Source: Sphingobium sp. DEHP117 (GTDB lineage Bacteria > Pseudomonadota > Alphaproteobacteria > Sphingomonadales > Sphingomonadaceae). Taken from it: a DNA stretch of 64,000 nucleotides. Location: contig NZ_JAPFBJ010000001.1 of assembly GCF_030867385.1 (NCBI RefSeq), positions 992,001-1,056,000 of the forward strand. Reading direction: 5' to 3'. The notes below the pieces were generated by a model. That model searched no databases. It saw only the letters and a list, made by a program, of their open reading frames with translations, and was not told where the DNA came from. Every line of letters begins with the position of its first letter. Position 1 is the stretch's first letter. Of this stretch, positions 37,771-46,297 are shown piece after piece. The position numbers and the translations under genes were made by a program.

Positions 37771-39537
37771 ATGGCCATGCTCCCCCTCTCCCGCATCCCG
37801 ACCTCGATCACCGGCCAGACATGGTGCTGGCGCGGCGCTGCCAATGGCGAGGACGCGCACGCCGATGATCTGGTGGCACAGCTGTTGATGGCGCGCGGGT
37901 GCCCCCGCGAAGACCTTGCCATCCATCGCGCGCCCACACTGCGACACTTCATGCCCGATCCTTCCCTGTTCCAGGATATGGATGTTGCGGCGTCCCGCCT
38001 TGCCGATGCTGTGGAGGCCAACGAGACCGTCACCATCTATGGCGACTATGACGTCGATGGCGCGACCAGCGCCGCCCTGCTCATCCGCCTGCTGCGCGCG
38101 CTCGGGCAGGAGCCGGGCTATTACATCCCGGACCGGCTGATGGAGGGCTATGGCCCCTCCGGCGCCGCGCTCGTAAAGCTCGCACAGGGCGGGTCCAGCC
38201 TCATCGTCACCGTCGATTGCGGCGCGCAGGCATTCGAAGCACTGGCTATGGCGCGCGTCGAGGGTGTGGACGTGATCGTCGTCGATCATCATCAGTGCGC
38301 TACCACCCTCCCCCCTGCCCTCGCACTGGTCAATCCCAACCGGCTCGATGAATGCGCGGAAGGCGCGGCGCACGGCCATCTCGCGGCGGTGGGGGTGGCC
38401 TTCCTATTGGGGGCCGCACTGGTGCGGGAGTTACGCTCACGCGGCTATTTCGCGGCCCGGGCCGAGCCGCCGCTGCTGGACCTGCTCGATCTGGTGGCGC
38501 TCGGCACCGTGGCGGACGTGGCGCAGCTGCGCGGCCTCAATCGCGCGTTCGTGGCGCAGGGTCTCAAGGTGATGGCGGGCCGCCGCAATCTCGGCCTTGC
38601 CACCCTTGCCGCTGTCAGCCGCCTGACGCGGGCACCCTTGTGCCACGATCTCGGCTTCGCGCTCGGGCCACGCATCAACGCGGGCGGACGGGTCGGCAAA
38701 TCCGACCTCGGCGTGCGGTTGCTGACTACCGAGGATGACGAAGAAGCCCGCGCCATTGCGCAGGAGCTTGACCGGCTGAACGAGGAACGCCGCGCCATCG
38801 AATCCATCGTGCAGGAAGAAGCCGCGCAGATGTCGGAGCATCAGGGCAACCGCTCGGTCCTGTTGGTGAGCGGAGATGGCTGGCACCCCGGCGTGATCGG
38901 CATCGTCGCCGGGCGGCTCAAGGAAAAGTTCGGGCGCCCCGCCATCGTCATCGCCACCGACGAGACCGGCACCGGCAAAGGCTCCGGACGCTCGATCAGC
39001 GGGGTAGACCTCGGCGCGGCAGTGCTGGCGGCAAAAGAGAGCGGCCTGTTGGCGGCGGGGGGCGGCCACGCGATGGCAGCCGGTTTGACCGTGAATAGCG
39101 ACAGCATCGGCTACCTGCATGACTTCCTAGATGAACGCCTCGCCGCCGATGTCGCGAGAGCCAATGCAGAGCGTGTGCTGGTGGTGGACACCCTGCTCAG
39201 CCCTCGCGGCGTCAACCCGCGCATCGTGGCCGAGATGGATGCCGCAGGCCCGTTTGGCGTCGGCTGGCCCGCCCCGCGGATCGCCACCGGCCCGCTGCGC
39301 ATCGTGAAGGCCGATACCGTAGGCAGCGGCGGCCATGTGCGGCTCATCCTGACGGGGCAGGACGGCGCGTCGCTGAAGGCGGTCGGCTTCCGGCAGGCCG
39401 AAACGCCACTGGGCCAGGCACTGCTCGGCGCCTCGCGGGGGCGCAGCCTGTGGCTCGCCGGGCGCGCCAAGATCGACGAGTGGGGCGGCGGCAAAAGCGC
39501 CGAACTGCACATTGACGACGCGGCCTGGGCAGACTGA
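37771..39537 (+). CDS. recJ: Single-stranded-DNA-specific 5'-3' exonuclease RecJ
   Basis: DNA repair nuclease of the DHH superfamily. The 588-residue product has GDYDVDG (91-97), VDCG, DHHQ and the DHHA1 motif GGGHAMAAG, with GPRINAGGR between. ATG at 37771 or 37777 is preferred, since the longer frame reaches back into the divergent ABC ATPase gene. Last core gene before tRNA-Glu and the island. Confidence 0.94.
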   Translation: MAMLPLSRIPTSITGQTWCWRGAANGEDAHADDLVAQLLMARGCPREDLAIHRAPTLRHFMPDPSLFQDMDVAASRLADAVEANETVTIYGDYDVDGATSAALLIRLLRALGQEPGYYIPDRLMEGYGPSGAALVKLAQGGSSLIVTVDCGAQAFEALAMARVEGVDVIVVDHHQCATTLPPALALVNPNRLDECAEGAAHGHLAAVGVAFLLGAALVRELRSRGYFAARAEPPLLDLLDLVALGTVADVAQLRGLNRAFVAQGLKVMAGRRNLGLATLAAVSRLTRAPLCHDLGFALGPRINAGGRVGKSDLGVRLLTTEDDEEARAIAQELDRLNEERRAIESIVQEEAAQMSEHQGNRSVLLVSGDGWHPGVIGIVAGRLKEKFGRPAIVIATDETGTGKGSGRSISGVDLGAAVLAAKESGLLAAGGGHAMAAGLTVNSDSIGYLHDFLDERLAADVARANAERVLVVDTLLSPRGVNPRIVAEMDAAGPFGVGWPAPRIATGPLRIVKADTVGSGGHVRLILTGQDGASLKAVGFRQAETPLGQALLGASRGRSLWLAGRAKIDEWGGGKSAELHIDDAAWAD

Positions 39538-39638
39538 TCCACCAACTTGAAAATTGTGCTCTATCCGGCTTGACCCGAAGCGCCCTTCCCCCTAATGCCG
39601 CCCTCGCCTCGGCACGAGCATTCGCCCGGCACCGGCAT

Positions 39639-39713
39639 GGCCCCTTCGTCTAGCGGTTAGGACGCGGCCCTTTCACGGCTGAAACACGGGTTCGATTCCC
39701 GTAGGGGTCACCA
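39639..39713 (+). tRNA. tRNA-Glu (anticodon TTC), island integration site
   Basis: A 75-base cloverleaf: acceptor GGCCCCT / AGGGGTC, anticodon loop CTTTCAC (anticodon TTC) in the stem CGGCC/GGCTG region, T-arm GGGTTCGATTCCC and encoded CCA (39711-39713). A tyrosine recombinase gene begins 163 bases downstream, so its 3' half is the probable attachment site. Confidence 0.97.
39688..39713 (+). other. Probable attL (3' end of tRNA-Glu)
   Basis: The T-arm and 3' end of tRNA-Glu is the normal crossover site of P4-type integrases. The intact tRNA is on the left and the integrase follows immediately, marking the left island boundary. No second copy of this 26-base segment is visible elsewhere in the window, so attR must lie beyond position 64,000. 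Confidence 0.6.
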
Positions 39714-39875
39714 TATTCGCTTCCCAGGCGATGTCAGAACGGCTCAGGATTGGCTGTTTTCCGGTGATATTTCTGATATAGTCATCCCAATCGGACTGGC
39801 TGCAACTCAATCCATACCAGCGGATTGATGGTATTTCGGGTGGCAGATTCCAGTCTCAGGATTGGAGATACCATC

Positions 39876-41126
39876 ATGGGACAGCGGTCTGGATTATCTG
39901 TAACGGCGATCAAGGCGGCCAAGGGCCGTGACAAGCCCTACAAGCTCACCGACGGCGATGGTCTGTTCCTCCTCGTGCGGCCCAATGACGGCCGCTACTG
40001 GCGGATGAACTATCGTTATTTGGGTAAACAGAAGACACTGGCCTTTGGCGTGTGGCCAGAGGTCGGTCTGGCGGACGCACGCGCAAAGCGCGATGCGGCA
40101 CGCAAGGTTCTGGCGCGCGGCGACGATCCTGCCGAGACGATCAGGCTGGAGAAGCTCTCCGCCAGTATTGCCGCCGCCAACAGCTTCAAGGCGGTGGCCG
40201 ACGAATGGCTGGTCAAGATGGAGCGCGAAGGGCGCTCCCCTGTCACGATGAAGAAGCTGCGCTGGCTGCTCGATTTCATCAACGCATCTATCGGCAGGCG
40301 GCCAATCGCGTCTATTACCGCACAGGAACTGCTGCTGATGCTCCGCAAGATGGAGAGTAAAGGTCGCTATGAGACCGCCAAGCGTTTGCGCAGCAGCTGT
40401 AGCCAGATATTCCGCTATGCCATCGCCACGGCCCGCGCGGAACGCGATGTAGCGGCGGACCTGCGCGGGGCGTTGATTGCACCGCAGCCTGTCCATAGAG
40501 CGGCGATCACGGATGGTATCAAGGCGGGTGCGCTGCTGCGCGCGATTGATGCGTTTGAAGGCCACGCCAATACCAGGGTATCCCTACAACTCCTGCCGCA
40601 TGTGTTTGTGCGCCCAGGCGAGCTGCGTTACGCCGAATGGGCGGACTTCAATCTCGAAAAGGGCGTATGGACCATCCCTCCGCACAAGACGAAGATGCGC
40701 AAAGTGCATAGCATTCCCCTCTCCTCCCAGGTGATCGAGATACTGGGACGGATTGAGCATGATGCCGACTATAGCCGTTTCCTGTTTCCGTCGCTGCGTT
40801 CGGTGTATCGACCGATGTCGGAGAACACCATCAACGCGGCGCTGCGGCGCATGGGTTATGCCCAGGACGAGATGACCGGCCATGGCTTTCGCGCGATGGC
40901 GGCGACATTGCTCAACGAGATGGGACTATGGCATGCCGATGCGATTGAGCGTCAGCTCGCCCATAGCGAAAACAACGCCGTCCGCCGCGCCTATGCGCGC
41001 GGCGAATATTGGGATGAGCGGGTTAAGATGATGCAACACTGGTCGGACTATCTTGACGGCCTACGCAACGGCGGGAAGCTGGTGCAGGGTAAGTTTGGAA
41101 AAAGCCCTGCCACCCGGCAAGTCTGA
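39876..41126 (+). CDS. P4-type tyrosine integrase
   Basis: Site-specific recombinase of 416 residues: N-terminal arm-binding domain DUF4102 (about 1-90, with LTDGDGLFLLVRPN), core-binding domain (95-200) and catalytic domain. Visible catalytic residues are Arg246 in RPGELR, His336 and Arg339 in HGFR, His363 in LAHSE, and Tyr373 in AYARGEY. I chose ATG at 39876; an earlier start adds 17 residues not typical of the family. It stands directly after tRNA-Glu. Confidence 0.93.
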   Translation: MGQRSGLSVTAIKAAKGRDKPYKLTDGDGLFLLVRPNDGRYWRMNYRYLGKQKTLAFGVWPEVGLADARAKRDAARKVLARGDDPAETIRLEKLSASIAAANSFKAVADEWLVKMEREGRSPVTMKKLRWLLDFINASIGRRPIASITAQELLLMLRKMESKGRYETAKRLRSSCSQIFRYAIATARAERDVAADLRGALIAPQPVHRAAITDGIKAGALLRAIDAFEGHANTRVSLQLLPHVFVRPGELRYAEWADFNLEKGVWTIPPHKTKMRKVHSIPLSSQVIEILGRIEHDADYSRFLFPSLRSVYRPMSENTINAALRRMGYAQDEMTGHGFRAMAATLLNEMGLWHADAIERQLAHSENNAVRRAYARGEYWDERVKMMQHWSDYLDGLRNGGKLVQGKFGKSPATRQV

Positions 41127-41333
41127 TCACCCTGTCCTCTGCTCGCGCCCATAATGCACAGGGTCTGCGATCCAGCGGTTGATCTCGGACTCATACCATC
41201 CTGCGCCATGAATGCTGATCTGGATTTGGCGCGGGAACGTGCCTTCGGCGATCTTGCGATAGAGGGTGGAACGGGAGAGGCCGGTACGAGACAGAACGGT
41301 CGGCAGGCGGAGAATGCGATCAGGGGTAGTCAT
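41127..41333 (-). CDS. AlpA-family regulator/excisionase-like protein
   Basis: A 68-residue helix-turn-helix protein (ILRLPTVLSRTGLSRSTLYRKIAEGTFP), the MerR-like AlpA fold that activates excision or regulates integrases in P4-like islands. The stop is adjacent to the convergent integrase stop. ATG at 41333 is preceded by AAGGAAG. Confidence 0.88.
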   Translation of the reverse strand: MTTPDRILRLPTVLSRTGLSRSTLYRKIAEGTFPRQIQISIHGAGWYESEINRWIADPVHYGREQRTG

Positions 41334-41736
41334 GGGATGTTCTTCCTTTCGGTGACGGTCAATGGCTCCCCCTGAACCGGATTGTGGCGTTGGCATTCTT
41401 TCGCACAAGTACCTTTACGGTGCCGCTGGACGCCTGTCGCGGCCACGGCGGCTAAGACAGGCGAGCGGCGGCGAATGGATAAGGATACGCAGGCAAGCGT
41501 GCGAATGCGTGGAATCGAGAGCGGCAGGCAATCGCCGCGCTGTCGCCTTGATGAGTGTCGCGGGCGTATCGTTCTCGCCGACATCGTTGACGCGACAGCA
41601 TCGTCGTTCCCGTCTTGCCCAGATCCCGATTCGCGAACCATTGCAGTTCCAGCCTGTATCGGTCCGCACGCCATAAGATTGCCTGCATCGTACACGCGCC
41701 GACTACAAGGGGTGAGGTACGTATATGCCGGTTTGA
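41334..41736. other. Gene-poor stretch of the island
   Basis: About 400 bases between the alpA start and the end of the DUF6118 gene. Open frames exist on both strands (for example 41382-41765 plus), but none has a recognisable domain, convincing ribosome-binding site or codon bias. It contains the alpA promoter region on the right-to-left strand. I see no RNA gene or repeat. Confidence 0.5.
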
Positions 41737-42480
41737 CTACTGAGATGGCACCGGCTCGATCCTGATTGTGCAGCGAACGGCATGTTTGCCTTTGCTAGCA
41801 GTTTTTTCGCAGGCCGTAATGCTGTCGCTGTTTGCGCGCGCGATGTCGGTGACACGGGTGATGCTATTCCACGCTTCTGGATTGCCAGCCTGCATCAAAT
41901 GAACGCCTGCTTCCCATAAGGTCGGCTCGCGCATGGTGCGCGCGGCTATATGTTCGGGCCAGTGCCATGGAGTTGGGACGGATCGGGCGATCATACCGGG
42001 CAGAAATGAGCAGAGCATCATACCCGCGAGCAGCGCGCCGCCGCCCACCCAGGTAAGGCGGCGGCGCTGCTCGTCGGCGGTGCGGGCGGTTGCGACGATC
42101 TGGCGCATATCGGCTGTGGCCTTGTCGAGCTGGTCGCGTGCTTCGATCTGCGCGGCATGGTCGGAACGACGTGCTCCCTGCGCGGCGGCATCGATCCGCT
42201 GCGCCAGCGATTCCGGGGTGAGTTTGAGCGCTGGGCTGGCTGCCATTTGCTCCATGTCACCACCAATCTCGCCAAGGGTAAGCGCGATCTTACCCAGCGT
42301 AGCGCTATAGTCGGGCAGCACAATGTCGGCGCGTTCCGACGCCAGTTGCTCGACCGCGCGGCGCAAGAGGGCGACCTCCCCTCGTAGCTCGGCAAAGGCC
42401 TGTGCTGCCGGATCGGGAGGTTGTTGCGGTTCGACAAGCGCCAACAAGTCAATATCCTTAACTTCGTCATCGTCCTTCAT
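41737..42480 (-). CDS. DUF6118-type membrane protein next to relaxase
   Basis: A 247-residue protein: N-terminal acidic part, central helical region rich in Ala/Gln (probable coiled coil, about residues 25-130), and one membrane helix (VGGGALLAGMMLCSFLPGMI, about 141-160), leaving a C-terminal ~85 residues, probably periplasmic. Proteins of this type accompany TraA relaxases on alphaproteobacterial elements and match what I recall as DUF6118. It follows traA by 9 bases on the same strand, so a role in transfer is likely but unproven. Confidence 0.7.
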   Translation of the reverse strand: MKDDDEVKDIDLLALVEPQQPPDPAAQAFAELRGEVALLRRAVEQLASERADIVLPDYSATLGKIALTLGEIGGDMEQMAASPALKLTPESLAQRIDAAAQGARRSDHAAQIEARDQLDKATADMRQIVATARTADEQRRRLTWVGGGALLAGMMLCSFLPGMIARSVPTPWHWPEHIAARTMREPTLWEAGVHLMQAGNPEAWNSITRVTDIARANSDSITACEKTASKGKHAVRCTIRIEPVPSQ

Positions 42481-42489
42481 CTCTGCCTC

Positions 42490-45447
42490 CTATCGGCTCA
42501 TGCCAAGACCTCGGCCCCGATTGAGGCCCAGCGACTGGACAAGATCATGCGATATGCTGCTGCCTTCCGCCCGCATCGGCGGCAGCGACAGGTCCAGCTT
42601 ATGGGCATGTTCGCACAGCACCGATTCCATTTGCGGATCGCGCTCCAGGCTTTTCGCCATGCCAGCCATCTGCTCGCCGACCTTGCGCGCACCGCGTGCG
42701 TCACCAGCGCGCTGCAACTCGTCGCGATGTTGTTTAAGCTGCTGCCAGCCTTCGACGAAGCGGTCAGCGCGCTTAAAAGGATCGCTGCGGATTTCTGCTT
42801 CCAACTGCATTGCCTGCATGGCGGCCTGGGTTCGCCCTCCGGCTGCCTCCTGGACAAGCTCAGACTGCCGTTTGAATGCACTCTTCAGATCATCGGCAGC
42901 ATGGGGCCGGACGGCATCCAACCCCGCGCGCGCCTTGTCCAGCGCCTCGCGTTGATGCGGCAGCACTGGCAAGTCCCGACCTTTCATGCGCCCAATGTCG
43001 ACAGCAGCGCGGGCATAGCGTTCGACCGCAGGGCGTAGATCGGGCGCACGAGTCGGCTGTCGCACACCTTCCGGCCCGTGGGATTGGGGACGGAAGTTCG
43101 CGAATATGCCCGCTGCACGTTCAGGCACCTGCTCCTTGGGCCGGAACCCATCGAACATGCCACGCACCTTTTCCGGAACGATTTTTCTGACGATCTCGGT
43201 GACACGCTCGCGGAACGTGATGCCACGCCGTTCGGCGAAATCTCGCGTGGGATCGGTGCGTGTATAATCGCTTACCATGTCCTTGGCGCGCTCGCGCGAC
43301 AGGGTGTCAACGAGTTTCGACTGATCCCGGAAATCGTCGCGGCCATAATGAAGCTGCACACCGTCGCGATGACGGGACATGGCGACATAACTTCCGTGGC
43401 TGTCCATGCCGGATGTCGCCAGCACATGCGCCCTCTCCACGGTCATGCCTTGAGCCTTGTGGATCGTAGCGGCATAGCCATGATCGACATGGGCATAGTC
43501 CTTCATGTCGAAAGCGACGTTGCGCCCCTCATCGGTACGGACGGCGACATGCTCCGGGCCGACCTTTTCGACCGTGCCCAACGTGCCGTTCTTGACGCCA
43601 AGACTGCGCTCGTTTTTCAGGAACATGATACGGTCGCCCGATGCGAAAGTGCGCGGACCGCGTTCCGTCTTCACCAGCATGTCATCCCCAAGCTGACCCG
43701 CATGACGCATCCGGTCACGCGCGGCTTCATTGAGTTCGCGAACCTCGTCATTTGTGTGGGCGAGGATGATGCGGCTCTGATCCGGCGCGGCGATGCGTTC
43801 GCGGTCCCATCGCGCGATAAGCTCGCTGCGCGCTGCCTCGCGCGTCTCGGCAGCATGGACCATGCCACGCTCCGCATAGGAATGGATGGCTTCGCCGGTC
43901 CTGCCGGTTGCCAGCTGCCGGGTGGCATCCTGCTGCCACTCCTCATGCTGGCGGCGAACCTTGATGATCTCGATGCCGCCATGCCGTTCATGGATCGCGC
44001 GAAACGCCGCTCCGGCTTCGATGGCCTGCAACTGTTGTGGGTCGCCTACCAGCACGACCTTTGCGCCAGCATCGGCGGCATGGGACAACACGCGTTCCAT
44101 CTGGCGCGTGCCGACCATGCCCGCTTCATCAATCACCAGCACGTCGCGCGACGTGAGCAAATCGCGCCCCTGCGTCCATCTATGCTCCATGCTGGCGATG
44201 GTACGCGACGCGATGCCCGAACCGTTCTCAAGGCCCTCCGCTGCGATGCCGGACAATGCCGCACCGCGCACCTCGTATCCGGCGCGCTCCCATGCCTCGC
44301 GCGCAACGCCCAGCATCGCGCTCTTGCCTGTTCCGGCATAACCCACCACCACGCCAAGGCCGTGCCCGCTCGTCACATGCTCCAATGCCGCGCGCTGCTC
44401 GCCGGTTAGCACAAGCCCGCGCCCTTCTGCGCTGGTCAATGCGCTCGTTCGTTCCTTCTCATTGACGCGGTGCTGTTCACGCTCCGCCATCAACTCCGAA
44501 GCGCGGTGCAAACGCTGCTCGGTCTCGATCATCTCGCGCGTCGTGAAGCGATCTTCTCCGCGCCCGTCCCTACCTAATGCAATCAGGTCGGGCGATGTGC
44601 GCACCGCACTCATCACAGCATCGAATTGCTCTTTTCCGTCCGAATGGCGATGCAAGAACATCGCAAGATCGCGGTTGGTGAAAGTTGCCTGTTGCTGGGC
44701 GATGGCATCGAGCGCGACCGATGGGTTCTCAATGATTCTCTGGCCATTGGCACGGGCAATCTCTCGATGGAACTCGATCCGCTCTGAGTGCAAACCATCA
44801 TGACCCATGCGTGAAGCGGCGGGTCCGATCTTGTCCTGCGGGCGAAACTCGATGCCCTGTTCCTGCAAACTGCGATGATCGATCCGCGCATCGATGTCGA
44901 GTTCGGCAAGCCGCTCATTCACATGGCTGGCCCAATGCTCGCGCCACTGCTCGACTTGGGCCGTCGCATTCCACTCGCGCACCTTCGCGCCGAACCCGTC
45001 TTCGCCGACTTCCCGCATCGTGAGCATCACATGGGCGTGGGGCTTGGGCTGGCCATCGGCACCGATATCCCAATGCACATTGAGGTCGGCGATCATGCCC
45101 TTGCCGACAAACTCGACTTGGACGAAATCTCGCGCCAGCTCGATGCCCTGCTGCCGGTTCAGTTCACGCGGGATGGCGAACTCGACCTCGCGGGCCAGTT
45201 GCGCGTCCTTGCGAATCTCCGCAGCCTCGACTGCGTTCCAGAGCTTTTCGCGATCGATGAACTCTCCTTGCGCGTTCTCCGGCAGCATCATCTCGCTATG
45301 CACGACGCCCGATTTGTTGGTGAAATCATGGTCGCGATCCAGCCGCTCGTCATGCAGCCGTTCGCCCGCGCGATAGGCCGCGGCGGCTACGGCGCTGCGC
45401 CCGCTGGCGCGGCTGATGACTTTGGCCGAGAGGTGGAAAATTGCCAT
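42490..45447 (-). CDS. traA: Ti-type (MobQ) conjugative relaxase-helicase TraA
   Basis: Nicks oriT and unwinds the transferred strand. The 985-residue protein combines an N-terminal MobA/MobL relaxase (1-~200: Tyr25 as candidate nucleophile, His125, His137 and His139 as metal ligands in PKPHAHVML) with a RecD/UvrD-type helicase (Walker A GYAGTGKSA, 369-377; VLVIDEAGM; the GDPQQLQAIE motif; HGYAATIHKAQG), and a long charged C-terminal region. It reads away from the probable oriT and from traC. It appears intact, with no frameshift. No type IV secretion genes occur in the window. Confidence 0.94.
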   Translation of the reverse strand: MAIFHLSAKVISRASGRSAVAAAAYRAGERLHDERLDRDHDFTNKSGVVHSEMMLPENAQGEFIDREKLWNAVEAAEIRKDAQLAREVEFAIPRELNRQQGIELARDFVQVEFVGKGMIADLNVHWDIGADGQPKPHAHVMLTMREVGEDGFGAKVREWNATAQVEQWREHWASHVNERLAELDIDARIDHRSLQEQGIEFRPQDKIGPAASRMGHDGLHSERIEFHREIARANGQRIIENPSVALDAIAQQQATFTNRDLAMFLHRHSDGKEQFDAVMSAVRTSPDLIALGRDGRGEDRFTTREMIETEQRLHRASELMAEREQHRVNEKERTSALTSAEGRGLVLTGEQRAALEHVTSGHGLGVVVGYAGTGKSAMLGVAREAWERAGYEVRGAALSGIAAEGLENGSGIASRTIASMEHRWTQGRDLLTSRDVLVIDEAGMVGTRQMERVLSHAADAGAKVVLVGDPQQLQAIEAGAAFRAIHERHGGIEIIKVRRQHEEWQQDATRQLATGRTGEAIHSYAERGMVHAAETREAARSELIARWDRERIAAPDQSRIILAHTNDEVRELNEAARDRMRHAGQLGDDMLVKTERGPRTFASGDRIMFLKNERSLGVKNGTLGTVEKVGPEHVAVRTDEGRNVAFDMKDYAHVDHGYAATIHKAQGMTVERAHVLATSGMDSHGSYVAMSRHRDGVQLHYGRDDFRDQSKLVDTLSRERAKDMVSDYTRTDPTRDFAERRGITFRERVTEIVRKIVPEKVRGMFDGFRPKEQVPERAAGIFANFRPQSHGPEGVRQPTRAPDLRPAVERYARAAVDIGRMKGRDLPVLPHQREALDKARAGLDAVRPHAADDLKSAFKRQSELVQEAAGGRTQAAMQAMQLEAEIRSDPFKRADRFVEGWQQLKQHRDELQRAGDARGARKVGEQMAGMAKSLERDPQMESVLCEHAHKLDLSLPPMRAEGSSISHDLVQSLGLNRGRGLGMSR

Positions 45448-45476
45448 GACGGCAAACCATCTACACTACAACGAGC

Positions 45477-45504
45477 ACGTCGGAACGACGTATAAGCGCG
45501 CCCT
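45477..45504 (+). other. Probable oriT (MobQ/RSF1010-Ti type)
   Basis: The traA-traC intergenic region holds the inverted repeat ACGTC-GGAAC-GACGT (45477-45491), followed by TATAAGCGCGCCCT (45491-45504). The MobQ nick region as I recall it reads TAAGTGCGCCCT, so 11 of 12 bases match. Location between divergent traA and traC is where Ti-plasmid oriT lies. Confidence 0.75.
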
Positions 45505-45617
45505 CACCAGAATAAATCCTGTTCGGGACTGCTGCATCCCAGCTTGTTCCGGCAACACTACAGCCAGACGCCGGGACAGCAACTATGATGGCTCTACCGA
45601 TATAGATGGAGACCCTC

Positions 45618-45923
45618 ATGCGTAAACCACGCGATTTTGATTCGGAGCTCAAAGCGCTTGCCGACAAGGCGAAGCAACTGAAAGAACGCCGCGTGCAGCA
45701 GCTCGGCGAACTAGTGATCGCTACAGGAGCCGACGCGACCGATGCGGAGACATTGGCGGGCGCGCTGCTTGTGATCGCCGAAACCGCTGACGCCGCCAGA
45801 AAGGAGAGCTGGCGCAAACGCGGCGCTGCCTTCTTTCAAGGCAAGGCGCGTGGTCGAACTGCAGGAACTGATCGCGACAACGGCAGCACTGCGCCGCACG
45901 ACAACGGCGCGGCATCGCATTGA
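45618..45923 (+). CDS. traC: TraC-like conjugal transfer accessory protein
   Basis: A 101-residue basic helical protein (MRKPRDFDSELKALADKAKQLKERRVQQLGELVIATGAD). The basic N-terminal helix and LGELVIATGAD segment resemble the TraC/TraD accessory proteins of Ti-type systems, which help relaxosome formation at oriT. ATG at 45618 is preceded by GGAG. It is divergent from traA across the probable oriT. Confidence 0.75.
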   Translation: MRKPRDFDSELKALADKAKQLKERRVQQLGELVIATGADATDAETLAGALLVIAETADAARKESWRKRGAAFFQGKARGRTAGTDRDNGSTAPHDNGAASH

Positions 45924-45945
45924 AGCAAGGAAAGCGAGAACCGAC

Positions 45946-46170
45946 ATGCACGAATGGGCTGTGCAACGCCGCGAACGAACGCGACATCTGATCGAGCTTG
46001 GCGGTCTCGTCGTGAAGGCTGGCCTCCCCGATCTCACCGATGATGACCGCGCCACACTCTATGGCGCATTCCTTAATGTTGCGGAGAAGCTGCAAGGCCA
46101 AGATCGCGAACAGGCACTCGCGCTCTGGAAGCGAAAGGGGAAACGGGCATTTGAGAACACAGCTCCATAA
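45946..46170 (+). CDS. traD: TraD-like conjugal transfer accessory protein
   Basis: A 74-residue protein with the TraD signature RTRHLIELGGLVVKAGLPDLTDDDRATLYGAFL, a small accessory protein usually encoded between traC and the coupling protein traG. Start chosen at ATG 45946, 22 bases after the traC stop; a longer GTG-initiated frame from 45850 is possible. No traG follows: the next gene is nrdJ, so the transfer block is interrupted or ends here. Confidence 0.78.
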   Translation: MHEWAVQRRERTRHLIELGGLVVKAGLPDLTDDDRATLYGAFLNVAEKLQGQDREQALALWKRKGKRAFENTAP

Positions 46171-46221
46171 AGCAACCGACCAAGAGCCCGCTCTACAGGC
46201 GTTGATCAAAATTACCGAAGA

Positions 46222-46260
46222 ATGACCCAGATCACTTTTCCGGATAAAGCACCATATATA
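46222..46260 (+). promoter_or_regulatory. FNR-type site and promoter of nrdJ
   Basis: ATGAC-CCAG-ATCAC at 46222-46235 matches the FNR consensus TTGAT/C-N4-A/GTCAA at 8 of 10 positions. A TATATA element at 46255-46260 is placed so that the site would lie near -41 of the transcript, as in class II FNR activation. The nrdJ start is 63 bases from the site. Confidence 0.55.
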
Positions 46261-46297
46261 GGCCCGTAGAATAACGTGGATACAATATGTGGTGAAT

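Noticed and set aside
41382..41765. Possible 127-residue gene between alpA and the DUF6118 gene
   Set aside because: No domain, no ribosome-binding sequence, and it overlaps the 3' end of the DUF6118 gene on the opposite strand.
46202..46209. TTGATCAA palindrome upstream of nrdJ as an FNR site
   Set aside because: The half sites touch; FNR sites need a four-base spacer. The better candidate is at 46222-46235.
46171..46297. Cobalamin riboswitch for the B12-dependent nrdJ
   Set aside because: The gap is only 127 bases and no B12-box-like conserved segment is seen; an FNR-type site and -10 element explain it better.
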